The translations under genes and the position numbers were made by a program. This document shows positions 34,643 through 44,098 of a stretch of DNA of 64,000 nucleotides, piece by piece (the stretch's first letter is position 1; each line of letters starts with the position of its first letter). The notes beneath the pieces are model-generated. The model did no database searches and was not told where the DNA came from. It saw only the letters and a program-made list of their open reading frames with translations. The DNA is from Mariniphaga sp. (GTDB lineage Bacteria; Bacteroidota; Bacteroidia; Bacteroidales; Prolixibacteraceae), in contig JAGXGA010000047.1 of assembly GCA_024636975.1 (NCBI GenBank), forward strand, positions 62,001 to 126,000, written 5' to 3'.

Positions 34643-35464
34643 ATGATTCCAGGAATTGAAAAATTAAAATATACAAACGCTGATAACTTTTTTCTGATGG
34701 CTGGCCCATGTGTCATTGAAGGAGAGAAAATGGCCTTGGAAATTGCTGAAGTAATTTTGAAGATGACCGATCGGCTTAAAATTCCTTTCGTTTTTAAAGG
34801 CTCCTACCGAAAGGCAAACCGGTCGCGTCTCGATTCGTTTACCGGTATCGGAGATGAAAAAGCATTAAAGATCCTTCGAAAAGTAAGCAATACATTTGAC
34901 ATTCCTGTAGTAACCGATTTCCATTCGGCTGACGAGGCTGAACTGGCTGCCGAATATGTCGATGTGCTTCAGGTTCCTGCATTTTTATGCCGGCAGACGG
35001 ATATACTGATTGCCGCCGCCAAAACAGGCAGGGCGGTAAACATAAAGAAAGGCCAGTTTCTATCGGCCGATGCAATGCGGTTTGCTGTTGAAAAGATAAG
35101 AGAAACGGGCAATAAAAATGTGTTCCTTACCGAACGGGGAACATTTTTTGGCTACCAGGACCTGGTAGTTGATTACCGTGGGATTCCGGCCATGCAGGAC
35201 CTGGGTGTGCCCGTTGTGCTTGATGTAACCCATTCGTTACAGCAGCCCAACCAGGTAAGCGGGGTTACCGGAGGAAAACCCGGTTTAATAGAAACCATTG
35301 CCCGTGCAGGTATTGTTGTTGGGGTGGATGGCCTGTTTCTGGAAACCCATCCCCATCCTGCCGATGCAAAATCGGATGGCGCCAACATGCTCCGGCTTGA
35401 TTTACTGCAGCCATTACTTGAACGACTGACAGCTATACGGAACGTGGTTAACACACTTTATTAA
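34643..35464 (+). CDS. kdsA: 3-deoxy-8-phosphooctulonate synthase
   Basis: This 273-residue enzyme joins phosphoenolpyruvate and arabinose 5-phosphate to give Kdo 8-phosphate for the lipid A core. Family motifs are LMAGPCVIEGE (residues 17-27), FKGSYRKANRSRLDSF (Kdo8PS-specific arginine loop), DFHSADEAE, VLQVPAFLCRQTDIL, VFLTERGTFFGYQDLVVDYR and TGGKPGLIETIARAG. The length is usual. The presence of a lipopolysaccharide gene confirms a Gram-negative envelope. The Dabb gene follows 37 bp downstream and may be co-transcribed. Confidence 0.96.
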   Translation: MIPGIEKLKYTNADNFFLMAGPCVIEGEKMALEIAEVILKMTDRLKIPFVFKGSYRKANRSRLDSFTGIGDEKALKILRKVSNTFDIPVVTDFHSADEAELAAEYVDVLQVPAFLCRQTDILIAAAKTGRAVNIKKGQFLSADAMRFAVEKIRETGNKNVFLTERGTFFGYQDLVVDYRGIPAMQDLGVPVVLDVTHSLQQPNQVSGVTGGKPGLIETIARAGIVVGVDGLFLETHPHPADAKSDGANMLRLDLLQPLLERLTAIRNVVNTLY

Positions 35465-35501
35465 CAATAAAAACAAATAATAATTCTATTAAATTACTAC
35501 A

Positions 35502-35912
35502 ATGAAGAACAGACGATCATTTCTAAAAAAACTGGCTGCAGGAACTCTCACTGCAGGACTATTGCCCATTGCAAAAAATGCAGCGGCTGGCGAAGTAAAA
35601 TTGAAAGGTGCCCTTATTCACCATGTGTACTTTTGGCTAAAGGAGCCTAAAAATGAAGCGCACAAAAAGCAACTCGTAAAAGCATTAAATGATTTACTGA
35701 AAGTTGAAACCATTAAACTGAGCCACATCGGGTTTCCGGCAGGAACCGAAAGCCGTGATGTTGTGGATCATTCCTACTCGGTTTCATACATGATTATGTT
35801 TGATGATCAGGCCGGTCAGGATACCTACCAGGTGCATCCGCTGCACGTAAAGTTTGTGGAAGATAACTCCCATTTATGGGACAAGGTAATTGTTTACGAT
35901 TCGCTTGATTAG
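35502..35912 (+). CDS. Tat-exported Dabb (stress-responsive A/B barrel) protein
   Basis: This 136-residue protein begins with a Tat-type signal (NRRSFLKKLAAGTLTAGLLP; RRSFLKK fits the twin-arginine motif). The mature part is a small alpha/beta barrel of the Dabb family: GALIHHVYFWLKEP, LLKVETIKLSHIGFPAGTESR, VSYMIMFDDQAGQDTYQVHPLHVKFV. The starting 'HHVyFWLk' and ending 'hp.H..Fv' are the family's hallmarks. Dabb proteins form dimers; some act in stress response or catalysis and most are unassigned. Its stop overlaps the convergent membrane protein gene by 4 bp. Confidence 0.85.
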   Translation: MKNRRSFLKKLAAGTLTAGLLPIAKNAAAGEVKLKGALIHHVYFWLKEPKNEAHKKQLVKALNDLLKVETIKLSHIGFPAGTESRDVVDHSYSVSYMIMFDDQAGQDTYQVHPLHVKFVEDNSHLWDKVIVYDSLD

Positions 35913-37141
35913 TGAAAAAAGAGGTAAGCCATCAAAATAGCAGCAATGATACCTGTAAAGTCGGCAATTAGCCCGCATACCACAGCGTAGCGGGTATTTT
36001 TAATTCCTACGGAACCAAAGTAAACTGCCAGTATGTAAAAGGTGGTGTCGGTGGCTCCCTGTACCGTACTTGCAACCCTTCCTACGAAGGAGTCGGCACC
36101 GTATGTTGTCATGGCATCCACCATCATACCCCGGGCCCCGCTACCACTCAAGGGCTTCATTAGTGCCGTAGGTAATGCGGGCGTAAAATCGGTATTGATG
36201 CCTGCCTGTTCGAAAGTCCAGGAAAAACCTGCAACCAGCCATTCCATGGCGCCTGATGCCCTGAAAACACCAATTGCAACCAGTATTGCCACCAGGTAGG
36301 GAATTATCTTAACAGCAGTTTTGAATCCATCCTTTGCCCCATCAATGAATGTTTCGTAAACGTTCACCTTTTTCAGAAATGCCATCACAATAAAAACAAT
36401 GATTACCGTAAAAAGGATAAAGTTGCTGGCAAGACTTGAAACATAAGTTACTTCATCCTTGTCGAGGGTAGAGAAGTACCAGATAATAGAAGCAATAATT
36501 AAGGTAAGGCCTCCGAGGTAGGCCAGTATCACTTTATCAAGCAAATTGATTTTCTGATACACGGCAACCGCAATTAATCCTGCGATTGTAGAAAAATAGG
36601 TAGCCAGCAAAATAGGAATAAAGATGTCGGAAGGATTAACTGCCCCCAGCTGTGCACGGTAAACCATTATGCTTATGGGAAGAAGCGTAAGGCCAGAGGT
36701 GTTTAACACCAGGAACATAATTTGTGCATTGGAGGCTGTTTTTTTATCCGGATTTGTTTCCTGCATCTCCTTCATTGCCTGTAAGCCTGTAGGAGTGGCC
36801 GCATTATCGAGGTTCAGCATATTGGCAGCAATGTTCATCATAATGGAACCGTAAGCCGGATGCGATTTCCCCAGTTCCGGAAACAGTTTGTTAAAGAAAG
36901 GACCAATCAGCCTGGAAAATACGTTTACAATGCCTCCCTTCTCCCCGATCCGCATAATGCCCATCCAAAGGGTTAATACACCGGTTAAACCCAACGATAT
37001 CTCAAATCCGGTTTTGGCCATTTCGAAAGTGGAGTTCACCATATTGGGAAACACTTCCGCATCGCCAAAGAACAGCAGCCTAACCAGCCCTATTACGAAG
37101 GCTGAAATGAAAAAGAATATCCAGATGTAGTTTAATGCCAT
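35909..37141 (-). CDS. Nucleoside-recognition (Gate) domain membrane protein, SpmA-SpmB-like fusion
   Basis: This 410-residue membrane protein has two similar halves, each with a Gate/nucleoside-recognition pattern: MAKTGFEISLGLTGVLTLWMGIMRIGEKGG (N half) and GAKDGFKTAVKIIPYLVAILVAIGVFRASGAM (C half). SpmA-like MMNIAANMLNLDNAATPTGLQAM and SpmB-like PLSGSGARGMMVDAM...DSFVGRVASTVQGATDTTFYI follow. In Firmicutes SpmA and SpmB are separate spore-core proteins; fused forms are common in non-spore-formers and of unknown transport function. A TACTTTTG -7-like box (37149-37156, minus) ends 7 bp before the ATG, which would make the mRNA nearly leaderless. Confidence 0.85.
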   Translation of the reverse strand: MALNYIWIFFFISAFVIGLVRLLFFGDAEVFPNMVNSTFEMAKTGFEISLGLTGVLTLWMGIMRIGEKGGIVNVFSRLIGPFFNKLFPELGKSHPAYGSIMMNIAANMLNLDNAATPTGLQAMKEMQETNPDKKTASNAQIMFLVLNTSGLTLLPISIMVYRAQLGAVNPSDIFIPILLATYFSTIAGLIAVAVYQKINLLDKVILAYLGGLTLIIASIIWYFSTLDKDEVTYVSSLASNFILFTVIIVFIVMAFLKKVNVYETFIDGAKDGFKTAVKIIPYLVAILVAIGVFRASGAMEWLVAGFSWTFEQAGINTDFTPALPTALMKPLSGSGARGMMVDAMTTYGADSFVGRVASTVQGATDTTFYILAVYFGSVGIKNTRYAVVCGLIADFTGIIAAILMAYLFFH

Positions 37142-37236
37142 ATCAGGGCAAAAGTAAGTTTAAAGTTTAAAGTTTAAGGTTTAAAGTTGGAAGAAAGTTG
37201 AAAGTTTTAAGTTTAAAGTTTAAGTATAATAGCAGG
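37142..37236. repeat. GTTTAAA heptamer tandem tract
   Basis: Between 37157 and 37223 the sequence repeats GTTTAAA/AGTTTAA units with variants (GTTTAAG, GTTGAAA), roughly eight units. It is similar in kind to the GTAAACA tracts elsewhere in the window but different in sequence. Confidence 0.55.
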
Positions 37237-38268
37237 TTATTTACGATCAAATTCTTTAGCCATTTTTTCTATTTCCATTACGGATGGATCGCTTGAAAAA
37301 ACTGCCAGCCGATAGTTAAAGGTGGCTGATTGACCGTTATCGATTTCGAAATTCAGCTCTTCCTTCCCGTTTGAAAAGACTTTCTGCCCAAGGGTATTGG
37401 CAGCAAAAAGGCCGTAGCCGCGTGCATGCCAGTAAGTAGGATAACCAGGATTGGAGGGATGGTCGAAAATAACGATGGCCACTTTTTCACCCTCAATAAC
37501 CCCCGATAGTTTCATCCAGCTGCCGCGGGTCGACCATACATCGTCATCGGTAATGCCTTCACTGCTCAGGTAACTGCCGGTAGCTGTTTTATCATCCGAT
37601 GCATCTACCTCCGTAACATTGCCATGTGAATCGGTAAGTTGCACCTTACCCGTTGAAGGCAGTTCCAGTTCACGTGTAACCCTGATGGCAAACATCCCTT
37701 CCTTGTTATCAGTAATTTTCACCTTACCGTTTACAGCCCTTAAAACTGTGCTGCGGTCGATAATCCTTGTTTGGCCCTGAACCGAAAATACAAATTCCGA
37801 AACCTCATTCAGCAATACTTTTCCGCTATTGTCTTTCCATGCAGCAGAGGTAACCAGGAGGCCCTGCCCTTTTCCGCTTTTTGTTGTTCCTATCGATTCA
37901 TGATATATGGTTCCATAATTGCCGGCCTTCTCTTCGGGGATGGCTTCGGAATTGTTCCAGAAATCCAGCCCGTTTACATCGCCATAGTTTAGCCATACTC
38001 CAACATGATGCGGGTGATCGGCCCGTTCGCCTGCTTTATTTTTAAGCGGAAACTGGCGGGTTACCTCGTTACCGCCTGCAGTTACCACCGGCCACAGTAC
38101 CGGTTTTTTTATGCTTTCCGGCCAGATGTATGAAGTAAACAACTCGCCGTCGATCAACACATTCACCTTTTTCTCACCGGGCATCGGTTGGACATTAACC
38201 TGTGGCTGAGCCCACATTGTAGAAGCAAATGCAAGGATTAAACCTGCTATTGTAATAATTCTGTTCAT
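37237..38268 (-). CDS. Exported DUF6807 (PmoA-like) protein
   Basis: This 343-residue protein has a signal peptide (MNRIITIAGLILAFASTMWAQ). The rest matches the DUF6807/'PmoA family' pattern: YIWPESIKKPVLWPVVTAGGNEVTRQFP, ADHPHHVGVWLNYGDVNGLDFWN and NPGYPTYWHARGYGLFAANTLG. The HPHH..W segment is strongly conserved in this family. It is found often in polysaccharide-utilisation regions of Bacteroidota and Planctomycetota, but its function is unproven; a carbohydrate-active role is an inference from context. It lies downstream of susCD pair 1, with a terminator (38303-38337) between them. Confidence 0.78.
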   Translation of the reverse strand: MNRIITIAGLILAFASTMWAQPQVNVQPMPGEKKVNVLIDGELFTSYIWPESIKKPVLWPVVTAGGNEVTRQFPLKNKAGERADHPHHVGVWLNYGDVNGLDFWNNSEAIPEEKAGNYGTIYHESIGTTKSGKGQGLLVTSAAWKDNSGKVLLNEVSEFVFSVQGQTRIIDRSTVLRAVNGKVKITDNKEGMFAIRVTRELELPSTGKVQLTDSHGNVTEVDASDDKTATGSYLSSEGITDDDVWSTRGSWMKLSGVIEGEKVAIVIFDHPSNPGYPTYWHARGYGLFAANTLGQKVFSNGKEELNFEIDNGQSATFNYRLAVFSSDPSVMEIEKMAKEFDRK

Positions 38269-38302
38269 GATGTTTTATTTGATAAAAGTGGCTCCAAGAT
38301 AG

Positions 38303-38337
38303 CAAAAAAAAGAGGGACTTAAAAGCCCCTCTTTATT
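38303..38337 (-). terminator. Terminator after susD 1
   Basis: AAAGAGGG (38309-38316)/CCCTCTTT (38327-38334) with A-rich sequence before it on the plus strand, giving a U-tract on the minus transcript. It sits 23 bp after the susD stop and ends the susC-susD transcript before the DUF6807 gene. Confidence 0.75.
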
Positions 38338-38359
38338 CTTAAGTAATAAAAAATATTTC

Positions 38360-40198
38360 TTATCTGTATTCCGGACGCTGAACTAGAACTGCGGGTTGCA
38401 GGTCAAGCTGAGCCTGTGGAATTGGTTGATACTTATCATTATCAGAAAAATTTGCTCCTTGCATGAACGACGGACGAATTCTTAAATCGGCAGCGGCAAA
38501 ATCATTAAGAATCTGTACCATGCTCTTACCACCAATTTTATTAGGCAGGTTATCCCATCTTCTCAGGTCAAAAAAGCGCATGCCTTCAGTAGCAAATTCA
38601 AGTCTTTGTTCCCACTGAACTGCCCTCATGGCTGCATTCGCATCTGCAAAAGAGGTATATAAACCTATATCGTAATTGGCAGCAGGCTGAGTCCAGTCAA
38701 CGCTTCCACCGGTCAGGTAAGCGCCATCATCGGTATCTGGCCCCCAGGGATATGCTGATGCGGGAAGTTCATTGATAAGCACTTTTCCCATTACAACATC
38801 ATTACCGGCCCTTTCACGAATCATATTTACATAAGTCAGTGCGGTTCCCAGATCTCCTTCTGCTGCAGCTACTTCAGCTCTCCACAACAACACATGGCTG
38901 TAACGGATGTAACGGTAGTTGTTGGCATTGATACCGGTTTGCCAGCCTGTGGTTGTAGAAAGGCTGTACCTTTCCGATTTTTTTAAGAATGGCTTGGCAA
39001 CAGGCAGGTAAGGTCCTCCGTCTGATTGCTTACGAATCCAGTTACTTCCACGGTTAATGCCCCAGTCTTTATAGGGGATACCACGACGACTTACTGTCCA
39101 GTCGAGGCGCGGATCTACCGGTTCAGTTGCAATAACAAACTCCTGATCTGAGTTAATTCCCTGGTCGTTTTTTAAATCAGTATTATTAAATGTATCAAAA
39201 AGCGGTAAACCGTTTTCATCCACTTTATGCGCGTTTACCAAATTCTGAGAGGGCTGGTGGAAACCGCAGCACATACCAATGTCTGATCCATGGGGCCAGT
39301 TCAGCCCGATGCCCATTTCAGCATTCAGCGATTCATTGATGTCATTAACGTTTGCCTGTACTTCAAATATCGATTCCTGGTTGTTATTGGTTTCAATATT
39401 AAAGTTATCGATGAAGTTGGGCATAAGTGAATACTGACCACTGTTGATAATGTTGTCCAGCAAAGGTTTTGCCTCAGCATATTTCAGATCCTGCAGGTAT
39501 GCACGTGCACCTAATGCCATTGCGGCATATTTGGTAGCACGGCCTGGTTGCGATTGTGTTTCAGGAAGATTGGTCCAGGCGTATTCCAGATCACTGATGA
39601 TGTGATTCAATACGGCACCTTCGGGATTTTCATTAGAAACCTCTGATGGATTTTCAGTATCTTCCAGAAGAATTGGAATGTAATCACCGAAAACCAGGCG
39701 GGCTTCAAAATTGAACAAACCCCTCAGGAACCGGAGCTCTGCCCTAAAGTCAGTAGCTTGTTCCTCGGTGATTGTTCCTTGCTCCAAAGCTTCTGTAACA
39801 ACCCTTAAAGCTGTATTGGCACGGAACACGCCCATACCAAGATTATGTTTCCATTTATCGGCCGGATAATTGTTGTTGGTCAGGACCTCCCATCTTTCAA
39901 TTTCATTAACAGGTACCTGGTCGGTAACTTCTGAACCTTTATAGGCATCATCAGAAGCAGCAGATCCGTATGTCCAGTTTTGAATGGATGCTCCCCAGGA
40001 AATTTCCCATAAAGAACTTCCCGGAACCATTGCATAGGTTCCAATCAGGAGCGCATCGATACCCTTTGTATCATAAAACACATTTTGAGCTGTTGATCCA
40101 GGAGGGTTCTTAGTCAAAAACTCCTCGGAACATGAATTTGACATGACCAGCAACACTGCGGCTGTCAGTACTATCATAAGTCTTTTCATATTTCTCAT
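38360..40198 (-). CDS. SusD/RagB-family nutrient-binding lipoprotein (pair 1)
   Basis: This 612-residue lipoprotein has a lipobox at Cys23 (LLVMSNSC). The SusD TPR-rich scaffold is shown by NVFYDTKGIDALLIGTYAM, RAELRFLRGLFNFEARLVFGDYIPIL, KYAAMALGARAYLQDLKYAEAKPLLDNII and the C-terminal RAVQWEQRLEFATEGMRFFDLRRW. It sits on the outer surface and caps the SusC transporter (26 bp upstream). Glycan specificity cannot be read from the sequence. It is clearly closer to the orphan SusD at 58883-60688 than to the SusD of pair 2: the two share long blocks such as WGASIQNW.YGS.ASDDAY and GDIGMCCGFHQPSQNL. Confidence 0.95.
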   Translation of the reverse strand: MRNMKRLMIVLTAAVLLVMSNSCSEEFLTKNPPGSTAQNVFYDTKGIDALLIGTYAMVPGSSLWEISWGASIQNWTYGSAASDDAYKGSEVTDQVPVNEIERWEVLTNNNYPADKWKHNLGMGVFRANTALRVVTEALEQGTITEEQATDFRAELRFLRGLFNFEARLVFGDYIPILLEDTENPSEVSNENPEGAVLNHIISDLEYAWTNLPETQSQPGRATKYAAMALGARAYLQDLKYAEAKPLLDNIINSGQYSLMPNFIDNFNIETNNNQESIFEVQANVNDINESLNAEMGIGLNWPHGSDIGMCCGFHQPSQNLVNAHKVDENGLPLFDTFNNTDLKNDQGINSDQEFVIATEPVDPRLDWTVSRRGIPYKDWGINRGSNWIRKQSDGGPYLPVAKPFLKKSERYSLSTTTGWQTGINANNYRYIRYSHVLLWRAEVAAAEGDLGTALTYVNMIRERAGNDVVMGKVLINELPASAYPWGPDTDDGAYLTGGSVDWTQPAANYDIGLYTSFADANAAMRAVQWEQRLEFATEGMRFFDLRRWDNLPNKIGGKSMVQILNDFAAADLRIRPSFMQGANFSDNDKYQPIPQAQLDLQPAVLVQRPEYR

Positions 40199-40224
40199 TT
40201 TATTAAATTATTCATATTAAACGA

Positions 40225-43200
40225 TTATAAACCCAGATTTATTCCAAACATAATCTGGCGCGGAGTAGGCCATGCTCCCAGATCCAGTCCCATAGCACTG
40301 CCACCCAGGTTAATTTCCGGATCCAATCCGCTGTATTTGGTTAATGTAAATACGTTTGTAACCTGCACATATAATCCCAGTCTTTTAATTTGTGCTCTTT
40401 CGAGAACATTGGTTGGAATTGTATAACCTAAACGAAGGTTTTTAAGCCTCAGGTACGATCCGTCTTCAAGAAATGCCGTGGATGGTTCCTGTGAAATGGC
40501 ATCCTGGTCAAGCATTGGGAGGGTAGCATTAGCATTGTTATCCAGATAAGGGCTTCCCCATGATTCATACAATGCTTTTTTGCTTAATCCTCCGTTAAAC
40601 ATACCATAATCAATCCAACGGGTTACATAATTTACAACTTCATTGCCATAACTACCATAAAAGAACAGGTTGAGATCGAAATTACTGTATGCAAGATCAA
40701 AATTCACACCTCCTACAAAATCAGGATGGGGGCTTCCGATGAATGTCCGGTCATCAGCGGTAATTTTACCATCCGGTACATCGTCCGGTCCGCTAATATC
40801 CCTGTATTTGAAATGGCCGGGCTGATTGTAATCGGTATCTCCATATTGGGGATGAGCCTGTGCTTCAGCTTCTGTCTCAAAGATTCCGTCAACAATATAT
40901 CCGTAAAAACCTGGATATTCTGTTCCATACCCAAAGCGTGTATAAACTTTCTGACGCTGACTGTTTCCATCGAGAATTAAATCCGGGTCGCCTGTCAAAT
41001 CAGTTATTTGATTTTTATATCTTGACATTGTAGCTGTGATGCTGTAAGTCAAATCACCACCAGCTCCTTGTCCGTTATACCCCAGTTCCAGATCAAATCC
41101 CTTGTTTTCCATTTCAGCAATATTTACCGATGGGGCATTTACTACTCCGGCTACATGCGGAATTGGCACCACAAAAAGCATATCACTTGTATACCTCTGC
41201 CAAACATCGAAAGCAAAACGGATTTTGTTATCGAAAAGCCTTCCGTCGAGACCAACGTTATAGGTGGTAGTTGCCTCCCACTTAACATCCGGGTTACCAA
41301 GGGCCGAGGGCATAAATCCTGAAACCGCACTGGTATTTGATCCGTCAATTGCATAAGATGATCTGTAAGCATCGCTTCTGAAGGTGGTATAGGAGTTGTA
41401 GAGCCCCATCTGGTCATTTCCTGTTTGGCCCCAGCCCAACCTGATTTTCAGCATATTCAGCCAGTTGCCTGAGCCCGCCAGAAAGGCTTCTTCCGACAAT
41501 GCCCATGCAAAAGAAGCAGCCGGGAAAACACCGTAGTTTTTACCAGGTGAGGTACGCGAAGTACCATCACGTCTCACTGTAGCTTCAATATAATATTTAT
41601 TCAAAATATCATAATTTATACGGCCAAACTGAGAAAATAGGGCCCATTCTGAAGTATTGCCGCTGTTTTCCTTATTGGATTCACCTGCGTCCAGTTGCAT
41701 GTAATTCGGATCCTGTGAAAAGTAATTTCTTCTGCTTGCGTTCAGAGAACGGTAAAAGTTCTCAACTGCTTCAGTTCCCAGAATTACACTGAGCCTGTGT
41801 CCGTCCATTATTTGAGTATTGTAGGAAAGAGTATTGGTCCAGTTCCACTGCAATGAAAAATTGGAATCAACATTCAAACCATTCACCCTGTTGGGCTCAG
41901 AATGTTCATAATTAGGAAGAATATGCCCTTTATAATTCCACTGTCCCCAGTTGTATCCTAACAAGCTCCTAAAAGTTAAACCCTCCAGTGGAGTAATTTC
42001 GGCATAAGCATTTCCTAAAATTCTGGTCCATTTGCCGTTGTTATCCTTATCACGGTAAAGTATTGCATAAGGGTTGGCTGTATTTCCCATTTCAGGGGCC
42101 TTTGAACCTGCAAAATTACCTTCTATATCGTAAACCGGTATAATAGGCTGTGCCCTGTAGGCAAACGAAATTGGCGTTCCTTCACCGTTGTCTCCGAGGT
42201 TACCATGCTCATCGATGTAAACCACCTGGAGTGATTCACCAGCTTTAAACCAGTCGTTTACCTTGGCATCGGCATTCATCCTGAACGTCCAACGAGTAAA
42301 ATCGGTATGTTTTAAAAAGCCTTCTTCATCGAGGTAACTTGCTGAAAAAGCATAATTACCGCCTGTTCCTCCGCCTGAAAGCGATACATCGTATTCCTGG
42401 ATAAGAGCATTCCGGTAAATCTCATCGTACCAGTCGGTACCTTCCTTATTGGCCCTAAAAATCTGGTAATCGGGATAATTGTAAAGTGAAGGACTCACAG
42501 AAGGATCGCCTTCCATTGCACCGGCAGGTAAAATGTAGTCTGGAATAGACGGGCGGTCGCCAGTACCATACTGTGCATGATTAGGTGCAACTCCCCTGTT
42601 GGCATACGACAACCATACAGCATCGGCATACTCCTGAGTGTTCAGCATATCATATTGATTGGTTGGTGTGCTGACACCTGTTCTAACCTGGAAATTAACT
42701 GTAGGAGCCTGATTCACCCTTCCCCTTTTTGTGGTAATAATTACTACACCGTTGGCGCCTCTCGCACCATAAATGGCTGCAGAAGAAGCATCTTTCAACA
42801 CTGAAATCGATTCAATGTCGCTGGGATTGATGTTATTACCGGGCCCTGCCGGAACGCCGTCAATAACGAACAAAGGATTTGAATTATTGATGGTTCCGAT
42901 TCCGCGTACCCTTATAGTGGCATCACCACCCGGACGGTTTGCCTGGGTAACTGTTACCCCCGAAACCTGTCCCTGCATACGGCTTACTACACTGGGCGCA
43001 GTGGAAACCTGCAATTTTTCTTCCGAAATAGAGGAAACAGCGCCGGTAAGTTCTTCCCGCATACGGGTACCGTATCCTACTACAACCACTTCATCCACAC
43101 CAATCATATCGGCTTGCATGGTTACATCAATTGTCGACTGATTTCCTATTTCAATCTGTTGCCTTAACATTCCTATATATGAAAATACAAGAGTATTGGC

Positions 43201-43419
43201 ATCTGCAGGAACTTGAAGCTGATATTCGCCATCAACATTTGTAACCGTACCCGTGGTGGTTCCCTGCACTACCACCGTTACACCCGGAAGTGGTGCATCC
43301 GTATTATCGGTCACCGTTCCACTGATCGTTCTTTGCTGTGCCCAGGCCCCTGCTGAGAAGGCCATTATCACAACAAACATTAAACAGGGTAAAAACCCTT
43401 TTACTTGTTTTCTTTTCAT
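40225..43419 (-). CDS. SusC/RagA-family TonB-dependent transporter (pair 1)
   Basis: This 1064-residue outer-membrane transporter has a signal peptide (ending AGAWAQ), an N-terminal CarboxypepD_reg-like domain (RTISGTVTDNTDAPLPGVTVVVQG), a plug with VVVGYGTRMREELTGAVSS and the SusC signature ISVLKDASSAAIYGARGANGVVIITTKRG, and a 22-strand barrel ending TPRQIMFGINLGL. It imports an oligosaccharide delivered by its SusD partner. It is the first gene of the pair; no regulator of the HTCS or ECF-sigma/anti-sigma type is adjacent. The barrel contains EINLGGSAMGLDLGAWPTPRQIM near the end, a block also seen in pair 2. Confidence 0.96.
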   Translation of the reverse strand: MKRKQVKGFLPCLMFVVIMAFSAGAWAQQRTISGTVTDNTDAPLPGVTVVVQGTTTGTVTNVDGEYQLQVPADANTLVFSYIGMLRQQIEIGNQSTIDVTMQADMIGVDEVVVVGYGTRMREELTGAVSSISEEKLQVSTAPSVVSRMQGQVSGVTVTQANRPGGDATIRVRGIGTINNSNPLFVIDGVPAGPGNNINPSDIESISVLKDASSAAIYGARGANGVVIITTKRGRVNQAPTVNFQVRTGVSTPTNQYDMLNTQEYADAVWLSYANRGVAPNHAQYGTGDRPSIPDYILPAGAMEGDPSVSPSLYNYPDYQIFRANKEGTDWYDEIYRNALIQEYDVSLSGGGTGGNYAFSASYLDEEGFLKHTDFTRWTFRMNADAKVNDWFKAGESLQVVYIDEHGNLGDNGEGTPISFAYRAQPIIPVYDIEGNFAGSKAPEMGNTANPYAILYRDKDNNGKWTRILGNAYAEITPLEGLTFRSLLGYNWGQWNYKGHILPNYEHSEPNRVNGLNVDSNFSLQWNWTNTLSYNTQIMDGHRLSVILGTEAVENFYRSLNASRRNYFSQDPNYMQLDAGESNKENSGNTSEWALFSQFGRINYDILNKYYIEATVRRDGTSRTSPGKNYGVFPAASFAWALSEEAFLAGSGNWLNMLKIRLGWGQTGNDQMGLYNSYTTFRSDAYRSSYAIDGSNTSAVSGFMPSALGNPDVKWEATTTYNVGLDGRLFDNKIRFAFDVWQRYTSDMLFVVPIPHVAGVVNAPSVNIAEMENKGFDLELGYNGQGAGGDLTYSITATMSRYKNQITDLTGDPDLILDGNSQRQKVYTRFGYGTEYPGFYGYIVDGIFETEAEAQAHPQYGDTDYNQPGHFKYRDISGPDDVPDGKITADDRTFIGSPHPDFVGGVNFDLAYSNFDLNLFFYGSYGNEVVNYVTRWIDYGMFNGGLSKKALYESWGSPYLDNNANATLPMLDQDAISQEPSTAFLEDGSYLRLKNLRLGYTIPTNVLERAQIKRLGLYVQVTNVFTLTKYSGLDPEINLGGSAMGLDLGAWPTPRQIMFGINLGL

Positions 43420-44098
43420 AGATTTTTAATTTTGAAATTAATATTTGTTAGAGAAAAATACAGTGCAAACTGTAGTCTTTTAAGAGTCATTGAGTTCAAA
43501 ATTTTGTTCATAAGCAATTACATTTTAAATTAATAATTAAATTATTGGGCAATAAAAACGCAGGAACATTCAAGGTTGAAACCTTGTTCCACGTTTTTTT
43601 TATTATAAAAATTTTGTAAAATTCTAAGAAATAATTATGCAGTGACAACCGCAGTCTGCTTGTAGTCAAGGTATTTATAGTTTTATCCATAAGTATAACT
43701 TTTATGTTATTCTAATTCCCACTCCAGGTTGCCTGGTATAGATTGATAGCGTCTCAAAGTTATACTTTTTTTTCATTTATTAAAAAAATTTAACATATGA
43801 AATTATGCAAAATATTAAATGTATAATTATCAACCAAATGATGCCCTGTTATTTTTGTTATCTTTACTTTTCACTACTGCAAGGATTCCATTCTTGCAAT
43901 AGCGTCAATTTTACCTGTAAAAACAATGAAATAAATCATCTTAAAAAAAATTGTACACCTTCAATGGTAAATTTATCCGATAAACATATTCTCACCTTCG
44001 GGTAATTGTTTCTCTAAAGTATCGCTTATTATTCAATCAAATTACTAGTTTTACCAAAGTAACTTATGAACAGGCTAACAGCTTTTTGAAAAAAAATT
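43420..44098. other. AT-rich spacer between divergent genes
   Basis: I see no convincing gene; a 66-codon frame at 43805-44005 and a minus frame at 43508-43690 look like chance. The spacer should hold the promoters of susC (minus) and the PD40 lipoprotein (plus), but I could not find a clean TTTG/TAnnTTTG pair. The base composition falls sharply here and stays low to 47460. Confidence 0.5.

Noticed and set aside
43805-44005. 66-codon cysteine-containing frame upstream of the PD40 lipoprotein
   Set aside because: No recognisable domain; the length is within chance expectation for AT-rich DNA.
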